Shown here piece after piece: positions 1-6,698 of a stretch of 23,971 nt of DNA. The notes beneath the pieces were generated by a model that was not told the origin of the DNA, searched no databases, and saw only the letters and a program-made list of their open reading frames with translations. The position numbers and the translations under genes are program-made. Source of the stretch: a virus; IMG/VR virus record IMGVR_UViG_3300044641_007032, positions 1-23,971 of that record, one strand, 5' to 3'. The stretch's first letter is position 1. Every line of letters starts with the position of its first letter.

Positions 1-1
1 C

Positions 2-49
2 AGAAACGCAGCAGACAATCCCGAGCGGGATCAGGAGGGACGCAGATGA
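2..49 (+). CDS. 3' end of an upstream gene (partial)
   Basis: Frame 2 is open from the window edge to a TGA at 47-49. That stop overlaps the ATG of the next gene as ATGA, the junction type used repeatedly elsewhere in this window. Only about 15 residues, ending QEGRR, are visible, so no function can be given. The overlap is the only support. Confidence 0.35.
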   Translation, partial: RNAADNPERDQEGRR

Positions 50-207
50 ACGGCGATCCGCTGGATGAACTGGACGAGCAGGCCGACGAGATTGCCCGCC
101 TGCGGCTCACCGACGAGGAGCGGGCGGCTTTGCATTGGTTTGCCCACTACGGACTACCGGAACACCGCGCCGCCGCGCTTCGCGGTCTGCTAGAGCGGCT
201 GGCGTGA
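46..207 (+). CDS. Small hypothetical protein (53 aa)
   Basis: A short acidic protein containing LTDEERAALHWFAHYG, followed by an Ala/Arg/Leu-rich helix. A strong ribosome binding site, AGGAGGG, lies at 33-39 before the ATG. The stop overlaps a GTG in the frame of the next gene. Small proteins of this kind are common in phage early or accessory blocks. I do not recognise a family and assign no function. Confidence 0.6.
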   Translation: MNGDPLDELDEQADEIARLRLTDEERAALHWFAHYGLPEHRAAALRGLLERLA

Positions 208-233
208 CGCTCTTGAAATCAGAGAGGGACGCG

Positions 234-431
234 ATGCGTGACGTTCTCGCAAGACTAATGGAGTGGATGGAAACGTCCGAAGTGGACGACGCCCACATTG
301 TCCTGCGTAACGCGATCACCGAGATCGCTGGACTGCGGGCGCGGCTGGACGAACTGCGATCCGAGAACGCTCGCCTGCGTGGGCTGTGCGGGCTGGCCCC
401 GACGCAGCCGATACCCGACTTGCGCTCTTGA
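234..431 (+). CDS. Small coiled-coil hypothetical protein (65 aa)
   Basis: The protein is helical and contains IAGLRARLDELRSENARLRGL, typical of a short coiled coil that could dimerise. The ATG at 234 is preceded by AGAGAGGGA and the same CGC spacer seen before the gene at 46. An in-frame GTG at 204, overlapping the previous stop as GTGA, is an alternative that would add ten residues. No catalytic motif is visible and the function is unknown. Confidence 0.6.
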   Translation: MRDVLARLMEWMETSEVDDAHIVLRNAITEIAGLRARLDELRSENARLRGLCGLAPTQPIPDLRS

Positions 432-445
432 GCGAAGGGAGAGTC

Positions 446-568
446 GTGGCACAAAAGCAACTTCCTTTCATGCCGCCTGCGGCCTACTGCAATCGTTGCA
501 ACGAGCGGAAGGCCGACAACGGACCCTGCCAGCGATGCGGGTGTCCAGAGTTTCGGCTGGTTCGCTGA
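446..568 (+). CDS. Small zinc-ribbon protein (40 aa)
   Basis: GTG start at 446 with GAAGGGA at 434-440. The protein carries two pairs of cysteines, YCNRC and CQRCGC, about twelve residues apart, which is the layout of a zinc ribbon. It is too short for a catalytic domain and probably acts through DNA or protein binding. The frame is also open upstream to an ATG at 386, but that would overlap the previous gene by 46 bases without a ribosome binding site. Confidence 0.6.
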   Translation: MAQKQLPFMPPAAYCNRCNERKADNGPCQRCGCPEFRLVR

Positions 569-605
569 AAGGCCGCGTGGAATCGAGAAAAGCCCGCGTC
601 TCGTC

Positions 606-627
606 GTATACTGAATGGACGTACAGG
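606..627 (+). promoter_or_regulatory. Candidate promoter of the HNH gene
   Basis: GTATACT at 606-612 resembles a -10 box and is followed by ACGTACAGG at 619-627. The same two words recur at 9006-9022 in front of the first tail-tube gene. No clear -35 box is seen. The ATG of the HNH gene is at 635. Confidence 0.4.
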
Positions 628-634
628 TGCGTCC

Positions 635-958
635 ATGCTCCGCTGGTTGCTAGGCAAAACAGACGTTGACAAAGGCCCCGGCGATGCTGGCCGGTCGCCG
701 CAGTGGTCCGCTGTTCGAGACAGGTTCATCAAGGCGAACCCCAGGTGTGCTGCCTGCGGATCGGCAAAGCGGCTTGAGGCGCATCACGTCCTGCCGTTCC
801 ACGTCCATCCTGAGCTTGAGCTGTCTCCTGCCAACTTGGTCCCGTTGTGCCGGCCGTGTCACCTAAGCATCGGCCACGGCTACGATTGGTCTGCATGGCG
901 GCCAGACTGCCGCCGACTAGCCTCGCAAATGCTGGCAACGCCAGTGGTCCGAAAGTGA
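635..958 (+). CDS. HNH endonuclease
   Basis: This 107-residue protein has a compact HNH fold: CAACGSAKRLEAHHVLPF near residues 38-55, then NLVPLCRPCHLSIGH near 67-81. The two CxxC pairs fit a structural zinc, AHH gives the catalytic histidine, and the Asn and final His complete the motif. HNH proteins of this size are metal-dependent nucleases found in tailed phages, often beside terminase genes, where they assist DNA packaging. No terminase is visible here, so a homing-type or recombination role is also possible. A weak AGGTG precedes the ATG. Confidence 0.85.
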   Translation: MLRWLLGKTDVDKGPGDAGRSPQWSAVRDRFIKANPRCAACGSAKRLEAHHVLPFHVHPELELSPANLVPLCRPCHLSIGHGYDWSAWRPDCRRLASQMLATPVVRK

Positions 959-1000
959 TTGCAGCATTGGCAGCAAAAACGCCGCGCGTAGGCTAAGGGC

Positions 1001-1045
1001 ATGAGCTTCGACGTCGCCGCTGATTCTTCGGCAATCGCCGCCTAA
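1001..1045 (+). other. Possible 14-residue leader ORF running into a hairpin
   Basis: ATG at 1001, preceded by TAAGGGC, reads MSFDVAADSSAIAA to a TAA at 1043-1045. The stop lies inside the loop of the terminator hairpin at 1037-1052. It could be a leader peptide affecting the hairpin, or chance. There is no other gene in 959-1146. Confidence 0.25.
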
Positions 1046-1060
1046 AGGCGGCTGTTTTCT
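1037..1060 (+). terminator. Rho-independent-type terminator
   Basis: GCCGCC at 1037-1042 and GGCGGC at 1047-1052 form a 6-bp stem with loop TAAA, followed by TGTTTTCT. It lies downstream of the HNH gene and upstream of the next transcription unit. Confidence 0.6.
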
Positions 1061-1119
1061 CGCCACAACCCACCGGGCACCCAGGCAAACGCACGCGAAT
1101 GACTGTACCTGAACATTCG

Positions 1120-1125
1120 TATAAT
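1120..1125 (+). promoter_or_regulatory. Candidate -10 box of the membrane/protease operon
   Basis: A perfect TATAAT at 1120-1125, within TCGTATAATGAAGG, lies after the terminator and before the first gene of the operon. No good -35 box is spaced from it. The related string TGTAATGAAGG occurs at 5052-5062. Confidence 0.4.
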
Positions 1126-1146
1126 GAAGGCAGGCGCGGAAACGCA

Positions 1147-1392
1147 ATGCGTCGCGCGCGTGTGGAGGAAAGCCTTTTCCGACACACGGCGCGTGGCCGA
1201 GAGGCGCTCGCGCCGCCCGCAGAGGGCGGGTCGCATGTCCACTACCAACCGCTGCGACGTACCGGAATCGGGTGCATCACCAGCCGCCGCGATCCGTCTA
1301 TCGCGACACAGCAGCAGTTTCTTGAGCTTTTGGCGTTTGAGATGAAAACCGACATTGCGACCGTGAGGTCGATTTTGCAGAGGGACAGATGA
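1147..1392 (+). CDS. Hypothetical basic protein (81 aa)
   Basis: The C-terminal part, TQQQFLELLAFEMKTDIATV, is a convincing helix, and the stop overlaps the next start as ATGA. The N-terminal half is rich in Arg and Gly and is less certain. The frame is open from an ATG at 1099, but that lies upstream of the TATAAT at 1120-1125, so the ATG at 1147 is preferred. Function unknown. Confidence 0.5.
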   Translation: MRRARVEESLFRHTARGREALAPPAEGGSHVHYQPLRRTGIGCITSRRDPSIATQQQFLELLAFEMKTDIATVRSILQRDR

Positions 1393-1715
1393 GGCTTCTG
1401 GCTGCAATTCTGGTGTGCCTCGTCGCGTCGGCCCAGGCGGACGACCTGCTGGTCTTTACTCGGCCTGGTTGCCCTCCCTGCGAGGCCGCCAAGGCAGCGC
1501 TAGCGGAAGACCCGTCGATCGCGGTCGGCTACAAGCTGCAGCAGGTGGACGTCCAGCAAAACCGCGAAATGGCACGCAAGTACGGGGTTTCGTCCGTCCC
1601 TGTGTTCGTAATTGTTCGCTCCGGCAAAGAGGTCCGGCGAACCGTCGGATTCCGCTCTGTCGAGCGGCTTCGGGATTGGCTGGATTCCCCAAAACTCCGA
1701 CGGAGGTGGCGATGA
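1389..1715 (+). CDS. Secreted thioredoxin/glutaredoxin-like protein
   Basis: A 108-residue protein with an N-terminal signal peptide (MRLLAAILVCLVASAQA) followed by a thioredoxin fold. The redox motif CPPC is at residues 28-31 and the conserved cis-proline is in SSVPVF at residue 71. It should exchange or form disulfides outside the cytoplasm or in the periplasm. ATGA junctions link it to both neighbours. It lies in the same operon as a membrane-anchored cysteine protease and a Cys-containing small membrane protein, which could be substrates; that link is inferred from context only. Confidence 0.85.
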   Translation: MRLLAAILVCLVASAQADDLLVFTRPGCPPCEAAKAALAEDPSIAVGYKLQQVDVQQNREMARKYGVSSVPVFVIVRSGKEVRRTVGFRSVERLRDWLDSPKLRRRWR

Positions 1716-2053
1716 CGCCGCAGGACATCGAGGCTGAGATTCGCGCGTACATTCAGCGTGCAAAGGGGATTGCTGCGGACGGGCTGACGCTCGTGGAGTT
1801 CGCGGTGCTGACCGTGGATCTGCTCAAGCTCGCGATGAAGGCCGTAGACAGCCTGCCCACCGAGGGGGCGGCGAAGAAGGAGTTCGTACTCCAGGCCGTC
1901 GACCTGCTGTTTGCAGGCATCGCCGACAGGCTCGTGCCGTGGCCGGCCATCCCGCTCTGGTTAGTTGCAAAGCCGATTGTGAGGCAGGTGGTGCTTGCCG
2001 TCGCGTCTGGCGTGATTGAGGCAATTCTCCCAATGGTGAGGGCCGGAACATGA
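1712..2053 (+). CDS. Membrane-associated helical protein, possible holin-like
   Basis: This 113-residue protein starts at an ATG overlapping the previous stop as ATGA. It is almost entirely helical, with amphipathic helices around residues 26-45 and a long hydrophobic stretch from about residue 63, including VPWPAIPLWLVAKPIVRQVVLA. The ribosome binding site GGAGG is at 1701-1705. The composition suits a membrane-binding or pore-forming protein, and the neighbouring genes encode membrane proteins and a protease, so a lysis or envelope role is possible. I see no family signature that proves a holin. Confidence 0.65.
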   Translation: MTPQDIEAEIRAYIQRAKGIAADGLTLVEFAVLTVDLLKLAMKAVDSLPTEGAAKKEFVLQAVDLLFAGIADRLVPWPAIPLWLVAKPIVRQVVLAVASGVIEAILPMVRAGT

Positions 2054-2316
2054 TCTTGGAAATCGTCGCCCTGCTTGCGATCGCGGGGCTTGTCGTTCTG
2101 GTGTGGCCGTCGTCGTCAAAGGCGGCCCCTAGCTTGTCGGCGACGCTCACGGCCCAGCAATCTCCGCTGCCATCCACCGTCCAAACGTTCCAGGGGGCGA
2201 TGGTCTGCCTCAGCCACGTGCGATCGCGCCTGCTGGTGACAGACCAGCTTGGCGACGAGGCAAAGTCCGCAATCGAAACGCTTACTCACGCTCTCGTCGA
2301 GGCCTCCGACAAATGA
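2050..2316 (+). CDS. Small single-pass membrane protein (88 aa)
   Basis: Residues 2-20 (ILEIVALLAIAGLVVLVWP) form one membrane segment or uncleaved signal anchor. A Ser/Thr/Pro-rich linker follows, then a helical region ending SAIETLTHALVEASDK. The gene overlaps both neighbours by ATGA. One-segment proteins like this can act as spanins, holin partners or anchors, but nothing specific is visible. No lipobox is present. Confidence 0.65.
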   Translation: MILEIVALLAIAGLVVLVWPSSSKAAPSLSATLTAQQSPLPSTVQTFQGAMVCLSHVRSRLLVTDQLGDEAKSAIETLTHALVEASDK

Positions 2317-2765
2317 CACCAAGGCATACCCTCGGAGTCGGATTGCTGGCTGCGGCCGGTGTGGTGGCGATCGCCGGCAGGCAGGATCCAGGACCAGCAC
2401 CGACGCCGGGACCGGCCGACATTGTGCTCCGAGGGAAATTTGTTGGCCCGACGGCCCTCGCGGACGCCGCGGCCGTTGGTGCCCATTGGCTCGAGGTCGC
2501 GGACGAAATTGAGTGGGACGGGCTCCAGGCCGAACAGCTCTACAAGACGGGTCACTCGCTCGACGTGTTGCGTACGAGAGCCCGTGAACTGCGGTGGAAG
2601 GGGGAGCGGATCGGCGAGAGGCAGAAAGACGTCCAGCAGGCGGCCCATGACTACCTAGACCAAAAGGTTGGCCCAGACGGCGGGCCGTTGACGCCGGAGC
2701 GGCGGCGGGCGTGGGTGGAGGCCTACCGGAGCCTCGGGAGGGCGGCGGTCGATGCGGCGAACTGA
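2313..2765 (+). CDS. Membrane-anchored or secreted helical protein (150 aa)
   Basis: The protein has an N-terminal hydrophobic segment (LGVGLLAAAGVVAIAG), a Pro-rich linker (PGPAPTPGPAD), then a mostly helical domain with many charged residues (RARELRWKGERIGERQKDVQQA). It is probably exported and tethered. It begins at an ATGA junction and its end overlaps the protease gene by 14 bases. I do not recognise the family. Confidence 0.65.
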   Translation: MTPRHTLGVGLLAAAGVVAIAGRQDPGPAPTPGPADIVLRGKFVGPTALADAAAVGAHWLEVADEIEWDGLQAEQLYKTGHSLDVLRTRARELRWKGERIGERQKDVQQAAHDYLDQKVGPDGGPLTPERRRAWVEAYRSLGRAAVDAAN

Positions 2766-3834
2766 TCTTAAATGGCTGATCGTCGTCGCGATTGTTGCCT
2801 ACGCGGCCCTCGTTGCTGTTCGACGTGGCGGCCAGCAGCAGCCGGACGCCGTGCCCGTGCAGAGCGGGTACGTGCCAAACCCCGAAGGCGTGCGGCGGTT
2901 CCTTGATGAGCTTCCTCAGCCTTACTTCGCCCAGGCAGGTGCCGAGTGCATCAAGAATGCCAAATACAAGGACGTCTTTTTATATCGCCACATGCTTCGA
3001 GCCCATGAGGCGAAGTATGGGAAGCCGTTTGTCGTCGGACGGCAACAACGGGGATCGTGCGTGGCTTGGGGCGCCATGCACGCGGTCTACTGTGGCGAGT
3101 GCGTTTCGTGGGCAATCGGAGAGCGACCAGATCCGCCGCTCATGCCTGCGACCGCCCCAATTTACGGCGGAAGCCGCGTCGAATCGAGACGATCCGACCC
3201 AAGGGGTTTTGATGGGTCTTCTCCTGTTGGCGGCTTTTCCGACGGCAGTTTTGGAGCCGCGGCGGCCCGCTGGCTCAAGAACTGGGGGGTCGTCTACGCC
3301 CAAAACTATCCAGGGATATTTGATTACACCGTCGCCGGCTTCTCTGGCGATCGCGAGGGAGAGGAAGGTGCGTACGGTGCCGGCGGAAAGAACGACAACT
3401 ACCGCCTCGACACGATCGCCAAGCAGACTCCGTGTCGCCACGTCGCCAAGGTAAGCACGTGGGAGGAACTGTGCTCGGCTTTAGAGTCTGGCTTCTGTGT
3501 GACCATCGCCAGCGGACAGGGATTCTCCTCGCACGCAAACGAGTATTCGATAGCGGAGGCGAGTGGCGCCTGGGCCCATCAAATGGTGGCGTTTTCTGTA
3601 ATGCACAAAAAGAATGGGCAAGCACCGTGCGACATGGTTGCCATTTTGAATTCGTGGGGCCCGTCGTGGCTGAAATACGAAAGGAAGTTTCCGCCCGACC
3701 TTCCAAGCGGAGCGTTTTGGGCTCGCAGAGAAGTCGTTGAGCGAATGATTAGATCGGACTCGTGGGCCATCGGTGATACCGCGTTTAGGTACCGCGACGT
3801 GGACCACATGAACGTGCTAGGAACTGAACCATGA
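2752..3834 (+). CDS. Papain-like (C1A) cysteine protease, membrane-anchored
   Basis: A 360-residue protein with an N-terminal membrane anchor at residues 8-23, then a papain-type domain. The active-site block is QQRGSCVAW, with the nucleophile Cys103 and the oxyanion Gln at 98 or 99. The catalytic His276 is in AHQMVAF and Asn300 is in ILNSWGPSW, matching the family NSWG signature. The N-terminal 95 residues could act as a pro-region. C1A proteases are unusual in tailed phages. The enzyme probably faces the periplasm or cell surface and could process host envelope proteins or take part in lysis. The thioredoxin-like protein encoded upstream could handle its several cysteines. Function in this element is inferred; the fold call is firm. 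Confidence 0.88.
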   Translation: MRRTDLKWLIVVAIVAYAALVAVRRGGQQQPDAVPVQSGYVPNPEGVRRFLDELPQPYFAQAGAECIKNAKYKDVFLYRHMLRAHEAKYGKPFVVGRQQRGSCVAWGAMHAVYCGECVSWAIGERPDPPLMPATAPIYGGSRVESRRSDPRGFDGSSPVGGFSDGSFGAAAARWLKNWGVVYAQNYPGIFDYTVAGFSGDREGEEGAYGAGGKNDNYRLDTIAKQTPCRHVAKVSTWEELCSALESGFCVTIASGQGFSSHANEYSIAEASGAWAHQMVAFSVMHKKNGQAPCDMVAILNSWGPSWLKYERKFPPDLPSGAFWARREVVERMIRSDSWAIGDTAFRYRDVDHMNVLGTEP

Positions 3835-4058
3835 ATCGCAAGACAGTATTGATTTGCCTTGTTGTGGCACTGTTGGCATACACCGTCGGCTCACGTTCTA
3901 GCTCTCCAGACCGCCCGATCCTGCGATGGATCAGCCGTGCCGTCGGCGTGTGGCTCATGTTCCGCGACGAGCCTCCGCAAGAGCGCCCCAGCGACAACGC
4001 CCGGTACGTCCACGCGATCGGGCCGGCGGACGGCATCGACCACAGAAACGCACTCTAG
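3831..4058 (+). CDS. Small membrane protein (75 aa)
   Basis: The protein starts at an ATGA junction with the protease gene. Residues 4-20 (KTVLICLVVALLAYTVG) form a membrane anchor, followed by a short soluble tail including a Trp-containing amphipathic helix (ILRWISRAVGVWLMFRDE). It may partner the protease or belong to a lysis set; neither is shown by the sequence. Confidence 0.6.
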   Translation: MNRKTVLICLVVALLAYTVGSRSSSPDRPILRWISRAVGVWLMFRDEPPQERPSDNARYVHAIGPADGIDHRNAL

Positions 4059-4070
4059 GAGACGGCCGTC

Positions 4071-4274
4071 ATGCGATTCCTTCTCGGTCTTTCACTACTG
4101 CTGAACGGCCTGCTTGCGGGCCTTGTCGTCGGCCACCTGACGACGATCAGCGCCGAACGGTGCGAGTGCAGGAGGATCCGCGAGGCGGACGAGGTCGACC
4201 GAGGCCCCTTTCCGACGGGGTGGGTGGTGCCAGATGGGTCCGCGAAGCCAAGGCCCTCTGGAGACGCCCCGTGA
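4071..4274 (+). CDS. Small membrane protein (67 aa)
   Basis: Residues 2-22 are strongly hydrophobic (RFLLGLSLLLNGLLAGLVVG), followed by a short hydrophilic tail with a CEC pair. The ribosome binding site AGGAGA overlaps the stop of the previous gene. The stop overlaps the next gene as GTGA. Function unknown; the Cys pair could be redox-active or metal-binding. Confidence 0.6.
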   Translation: MRFLLGLSLLLNGLLAGLVVGHLTTISAERCECRRIREADEVDRGPFPTGWVVPDGSAKPRPSGDAP

Positions 4275-4507
4275 GCCTTCTCCGTTCCATTCTGCTCTGG
4301 ATCGCCTCCCTTTTTGCCGTGCCGGACGCGATCGACCTCGAGCACGCCAGGAGTGCGGCGGCCGTCGCCGGAGCCCGTGCCAGCATGGAGCGTGAGGACA
4401 CCCCGCCGGAGCCGGAGCCAGCGGCCTGCCAGAAATGCAACGGGCAGGGGTGGGTTCGGATTGACGCGACAACGAGACGGCGATGCGAGTGCCAGCCGAG
4501 CCCGTGA
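4271..4507 (+). CDS. Membrane-associated protein with DnaJ-type zinc motif (78 aa)
   Basis: GTG start at 4271 overlapping the previous stop. A hydrophobic N-terminus (SLLRSILLWIASLFAVP) is followed by an Ala/Glu-rich stretch and a C-terminal CQKCNGQGW...RRRCEC block. The CxxCxGxG half-motif resembles one zinc-binding unit of DnaJ-type domains. The gene is read through its junctions with both neighbours (GTGA and TGATG). It probably binds a protein partner or metal; no enzyme domain is present. Confidence 0.6.
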   Translation: MSLLRSILLWIASLFAVPDAIDLEHARSAAAVAGARASMEREDTPPEPEPAACQKCNGQGWVRIDATTRRRCECQPSP

Positions 4508-4896
4508 TGTCAACGCTGCTAGACCACCTTACGGAAAGCTGCCGCACCGCTGCCGGCGGACGGGCTAGGGTCGCCGGCAAGCGGGCGACCGCCGAGCTTG
4601 TGAAGCTCGTCGTGCGACATTGGCCGCATGCGCACCTTCGCGATCTTCTCAAAAGGGGCGGAAAGAATCACGCCACCCTTGACCATGCAATGCTGCTCGT
4701 TCGAGCCCAGGTCCGCGAACACTGGGAGGCCCGCCACGGGGTCGGCCCCATGTGGGCGATGGTGCACCAAGGGCTTGTTTCTGTCATCTGCCACGTGTTG
4801 GCCGAGTCGTGGTTTCGCGACCCGCTAGTGAGGGAGCCGATGAAGCGTCTCTCGCGTGACATATCCATGGGGCTTGATGACGAATCCGTCGAATAA
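4507..4896 (+). CDS. Hypothetical helical protein (129 aa), last gene of operon
   Basis: The ATG at 4507 shares one base with the previous stop (TGATG), implying translational coupling; in-frame starts at 4483 (ATG) and 4504 (GTG) are alternatives. The protein is soluble and helical, with His- and Arg-rich parts (RHWPHAHLRDLLKRGGKNH) and no signal peptide. No motif is recognised. The operon ends here; the next 186 bases are non-coding. Confidence 0.55.
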   Translation: MSTLLDHLTESCRTAAGGRARVAGKRATAELVKLVVRHWPHAHLRDLLKRGGKNHATLDHAMLLVRAQVREHWEARHGVGPMWAMVHQGLVSVICHVLAESWFRDPLVREPMKRLSRDISMGLDDESVE

Positions 4897-4946
4897 ACCA
4901 AAACAAAACCTAGCGGCTGCAACACGCCTCTAGGTCGCCGGCGGGA

Positions 4947-5002
4947 GCCCCCATCCACGCCGCCGCGGCCGCTGCCGGGTGGGGGCCAATCCCGGCAGCG
5001 GC
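4947..5002 (+). ncRNA. Structured non-coding element with possible pseudoknot
   Basis: A 12-bp perfect stem pairs 4968-4979 with 4991-5002 around an 11-base loop. The loop bases TGGGGGC at 4980-4986 are complementary to GCCCCCA at 4947-4953 upstream, so an H-type pseudoknot is possible. No U-run follows the stem at once; the first T-run is at 5038-5043. It may be a terminator, a 5' regulatory element of the glycan cassette, or a stabilising structure. Confidence 0.4.
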
Positions 5003-5051
5003 ACCGCACACACAGGCTTAAAGGCTCCATTACGCAGTTTTTTAAAATCAA

Positions 5052-5062
5052 TGTAATGAAGG
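5052..5062 (+). promoter_or_regulatory. Candidate -10 region of the glycan cassette
   Basis: TGTAATGAAGG at 5052-5062 matches ten of eleven bases of TATAATGAAGG at 1120-1130. It covers an in-frame ATG at 5056, which argues that translation starts later, at 5083. No -35 box is clear; an AT-rich run TTTTTTAAAA lies just upstream. Confidence 0.3.
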
Positions 5063-5082
5063 CCTCTCTGCAGGACTGCCGC

Positions 5083-6150
5083 ATGATCGACCATCTCCAC
5101 GCCATCGCTGCCCACGCCTATTACGTCGGCGAGCACGCCCTTGGACGTCGGTCGTGCGAGCGGCTGTTGCGGCACGAATTGCCCGAGAATTTGGAGCCGG
5201 TAGTCCGCCGCAACCGGACGTGGTACACGCAGCGGATTGACGAGCTGGCCGGCACCAAGTTCGTGCAAATTGATGTTGAGCCCGCCAATCCAGGTTGGTC
5301 GTTATTCAACCCCAGCGTCATCAATCACGGCGGCCGGTTTGTCGTCAACGTCCGATCCTCCAATTACCGCATTGTCGAGGGACGGTACGTCATGCCGGAG
5401 GAAGACCGCGGCGTCATTCGTACCGTCAACATTCTGGCGGATTACTCCTATTCCTTGGAGCACTGCGGCCCAACGACAACGCTCTTGGCCGAGTACGAGG
5501 CGAGCGATTACCAGGTCGACGGCCTTGAGGACGTGAGGCTCAACGGCCTGGAAGACGGCACCATTCTCGGCAGCGCCACCATCCGCAACTGGGCCGGCCT
5601 TGACGGCACCTGCCGGATCGGTGCTTGCGAAATACTCAGAGAATCCGGCAGCGTGCTCAATCTGCGGTGCCACGAAACCGCAGACGGCCAGCACGAAAAG
5701 AATTGGATGCCGATTGTCGGACGGCGGGCATGGATTTATTCGTGCTCGGCCAACGGCAAAACCTGCACGGCCGAAGAAGAACAAGGACGGTGGGCCATCA
5801 CGCCATCCGCCGACGCTCCGGCGGTTGCCCGCAGTTTCCGCGGTGGATCGCAAATCGTGCCGATCGGCTACGGCAAATGGCTCGGCCTGGTGCACGAAGT
5901 CGCCCACGACCTAGACGGCCGGCGAATCTACGAGCACCGGATGGTGCGGTTCGACGAGTCGGCCGGCTGGAGGATTGACGCGGTTTCCATGCCGTTCGCG
6001 TTTCGCGAACCGCGGGCGATTGAGTTTGCCGCTGGGCTAGCCGTCAACGGCGACCGCCTGGTGGCGTCTTTTGGCGTTCGAGACGCGGAGGCATGGTTAT
6101 GCGAAATGCGGCTAAGCGAAGTAAGCGATCTGTTGGAGCCGCTCGAATGA
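5083..6150 (+). CDS. GH130-like beta-propeller protein, glycan-active
   Basis: A 355-residue protein with a short helical N-terminus (about 60 residues) and a beta-propeller domain. Landmarks are FNPS at 75-78, GLEDVR at 147-152, EKNW at 205-208, FRGGSQ at 252-257, LVHE at 269-272, YEHRMV at 283-288, IEFAAGL at 313-319 and SFGVRDAEA at 329-337. The pattern follows the five-bladed fold of GH130 mannoside phosphorylases and related transferases, often found beside glycosyltransferases. Substrate cannot be read from sequence. The ATG at 5083 with AGGA upstream is preferred over the ATG at 5056. Its stop overlaps the methyltransferase gene as ATGA. Confidence 0.75.
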   Translation: MIDHLHAIAAHAYYVGEHALGRRSCERLLRHELPENLEPVVRRNRTWYTQRIDELAGTKFVQIDVEPANPGWSLFNPSVINHGGRFVVNVRSSNYRIVEGRYVMPEEDRGVIRTVNILADYSYSLEHCGPTTTLLAEYEASDYQVDGLEDVRLNGLEDGTILGSATIRNWAGLDGTCRIGACEILRESGSVLNLRCHETADGQHEKNWMPIVGRRAWIYSCSANGKTCTAEEEQGRWAITPSADAPAVARSFRGGSQIVPIGYGKWLGLVHEVAHDLDGRRIYEHRMVRFDESAGWRIDAVSMPFAFREPRAIEFAAGLAVNGDRLVASFGVRDAEAWLCEMRLSEVSDLLEPLE

Positions 6151-6698
6151 TGCCGGTGGATCTGTACGACCGCGTCAAGCAGGTTCTTGAAGCCAACTGG
6201 CGAGAGAACGATTGGTTTTTTTGCGACGCAACGGTCATCGGCCATTACGCCATGAAGGCCGCGATTTGCGAGAGGTTCCGCCCGCGACGGATCATCGAAA
6301 TCGGGACCCGCTGCGGCTACTCAATCTTGGCTTTTCGGCAGGTGGCTCCGAGGGCCTCGTATCTGTGCATTGATGGTTGCATGGACGACGATTCGCTGGA
6401 CTGCCTAGCTCATGCCAAGCGGCTTATCGAGCGGCACGACATCGAGGCGGATCTTGTCATCGTCGACTCGCACGCCGTCAAGAGCTTGCCGAGAGCCTGC
6501 TTTGCGCACGTCGACGGCGATCACTCGTTCGCGGGTGCGCTGGCTGATTTGCGGCTTGTCGCACACTGCAGGGGAATTCTTGCGGACGATGCCTGCAACC
6601 CAGAAGTCGCCAGGGCCGTGGAAGTGTTTTCGAAGGAAGCCAACCGCCGGGTGGAGTATTTCGAAGACGGGCTGCGTCGCGTGGCGGTGCTCACATGA
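6147..6698 (+). CDS. Class I SAM-dependent methyltransferase (Methyltransf_24-like)
   Basis: A 183-residue protein. Motif I for SAM binding is EIGTRCGYS at residues 51-59, preceded by RIIEIG. HVDGDHSF at 121-128 is the acidic strand-4 motif of the Methyltransf_24 group, and a second acidic turn is YLCIDGC. Members of this group methylate sugars and small molecules, often within glycan clusters. ATGA overlaps on both sides place it firmly in one operon with the propeller protein and the glycosyltransferase, suggesting O-methylation of the glycan they make or modify. Confidence 0.8.
   Translation: MMPVDLYDRVKQVLEANWRENDWFFCDATVIGHYAMKAAICERFRPRRIIEIGTRCGYSILAFRQVAPRASYLCIDGCMDDDSLDCLAHAKRLIERHDIEADLVIVDSHAVKSLPRACFAHVDGDHSFAGALADLRLVAHCRGILADDACNPEVARAVEVFSKEANRRVEYFEDGLRRVAVLT

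Noticed and set aside
1185-1245. tRNA-Ser-like string GTGGCCGAGAGGCG
   Set aside because: The rest of the tRNA structure (T-arm, acceptor stem) is absent.
1124-1345. 73-residue open frame
   Set aside because: Overlaps the gene at 1147-1392, which has the ATGA junction and a better-formed C-terminal helix.
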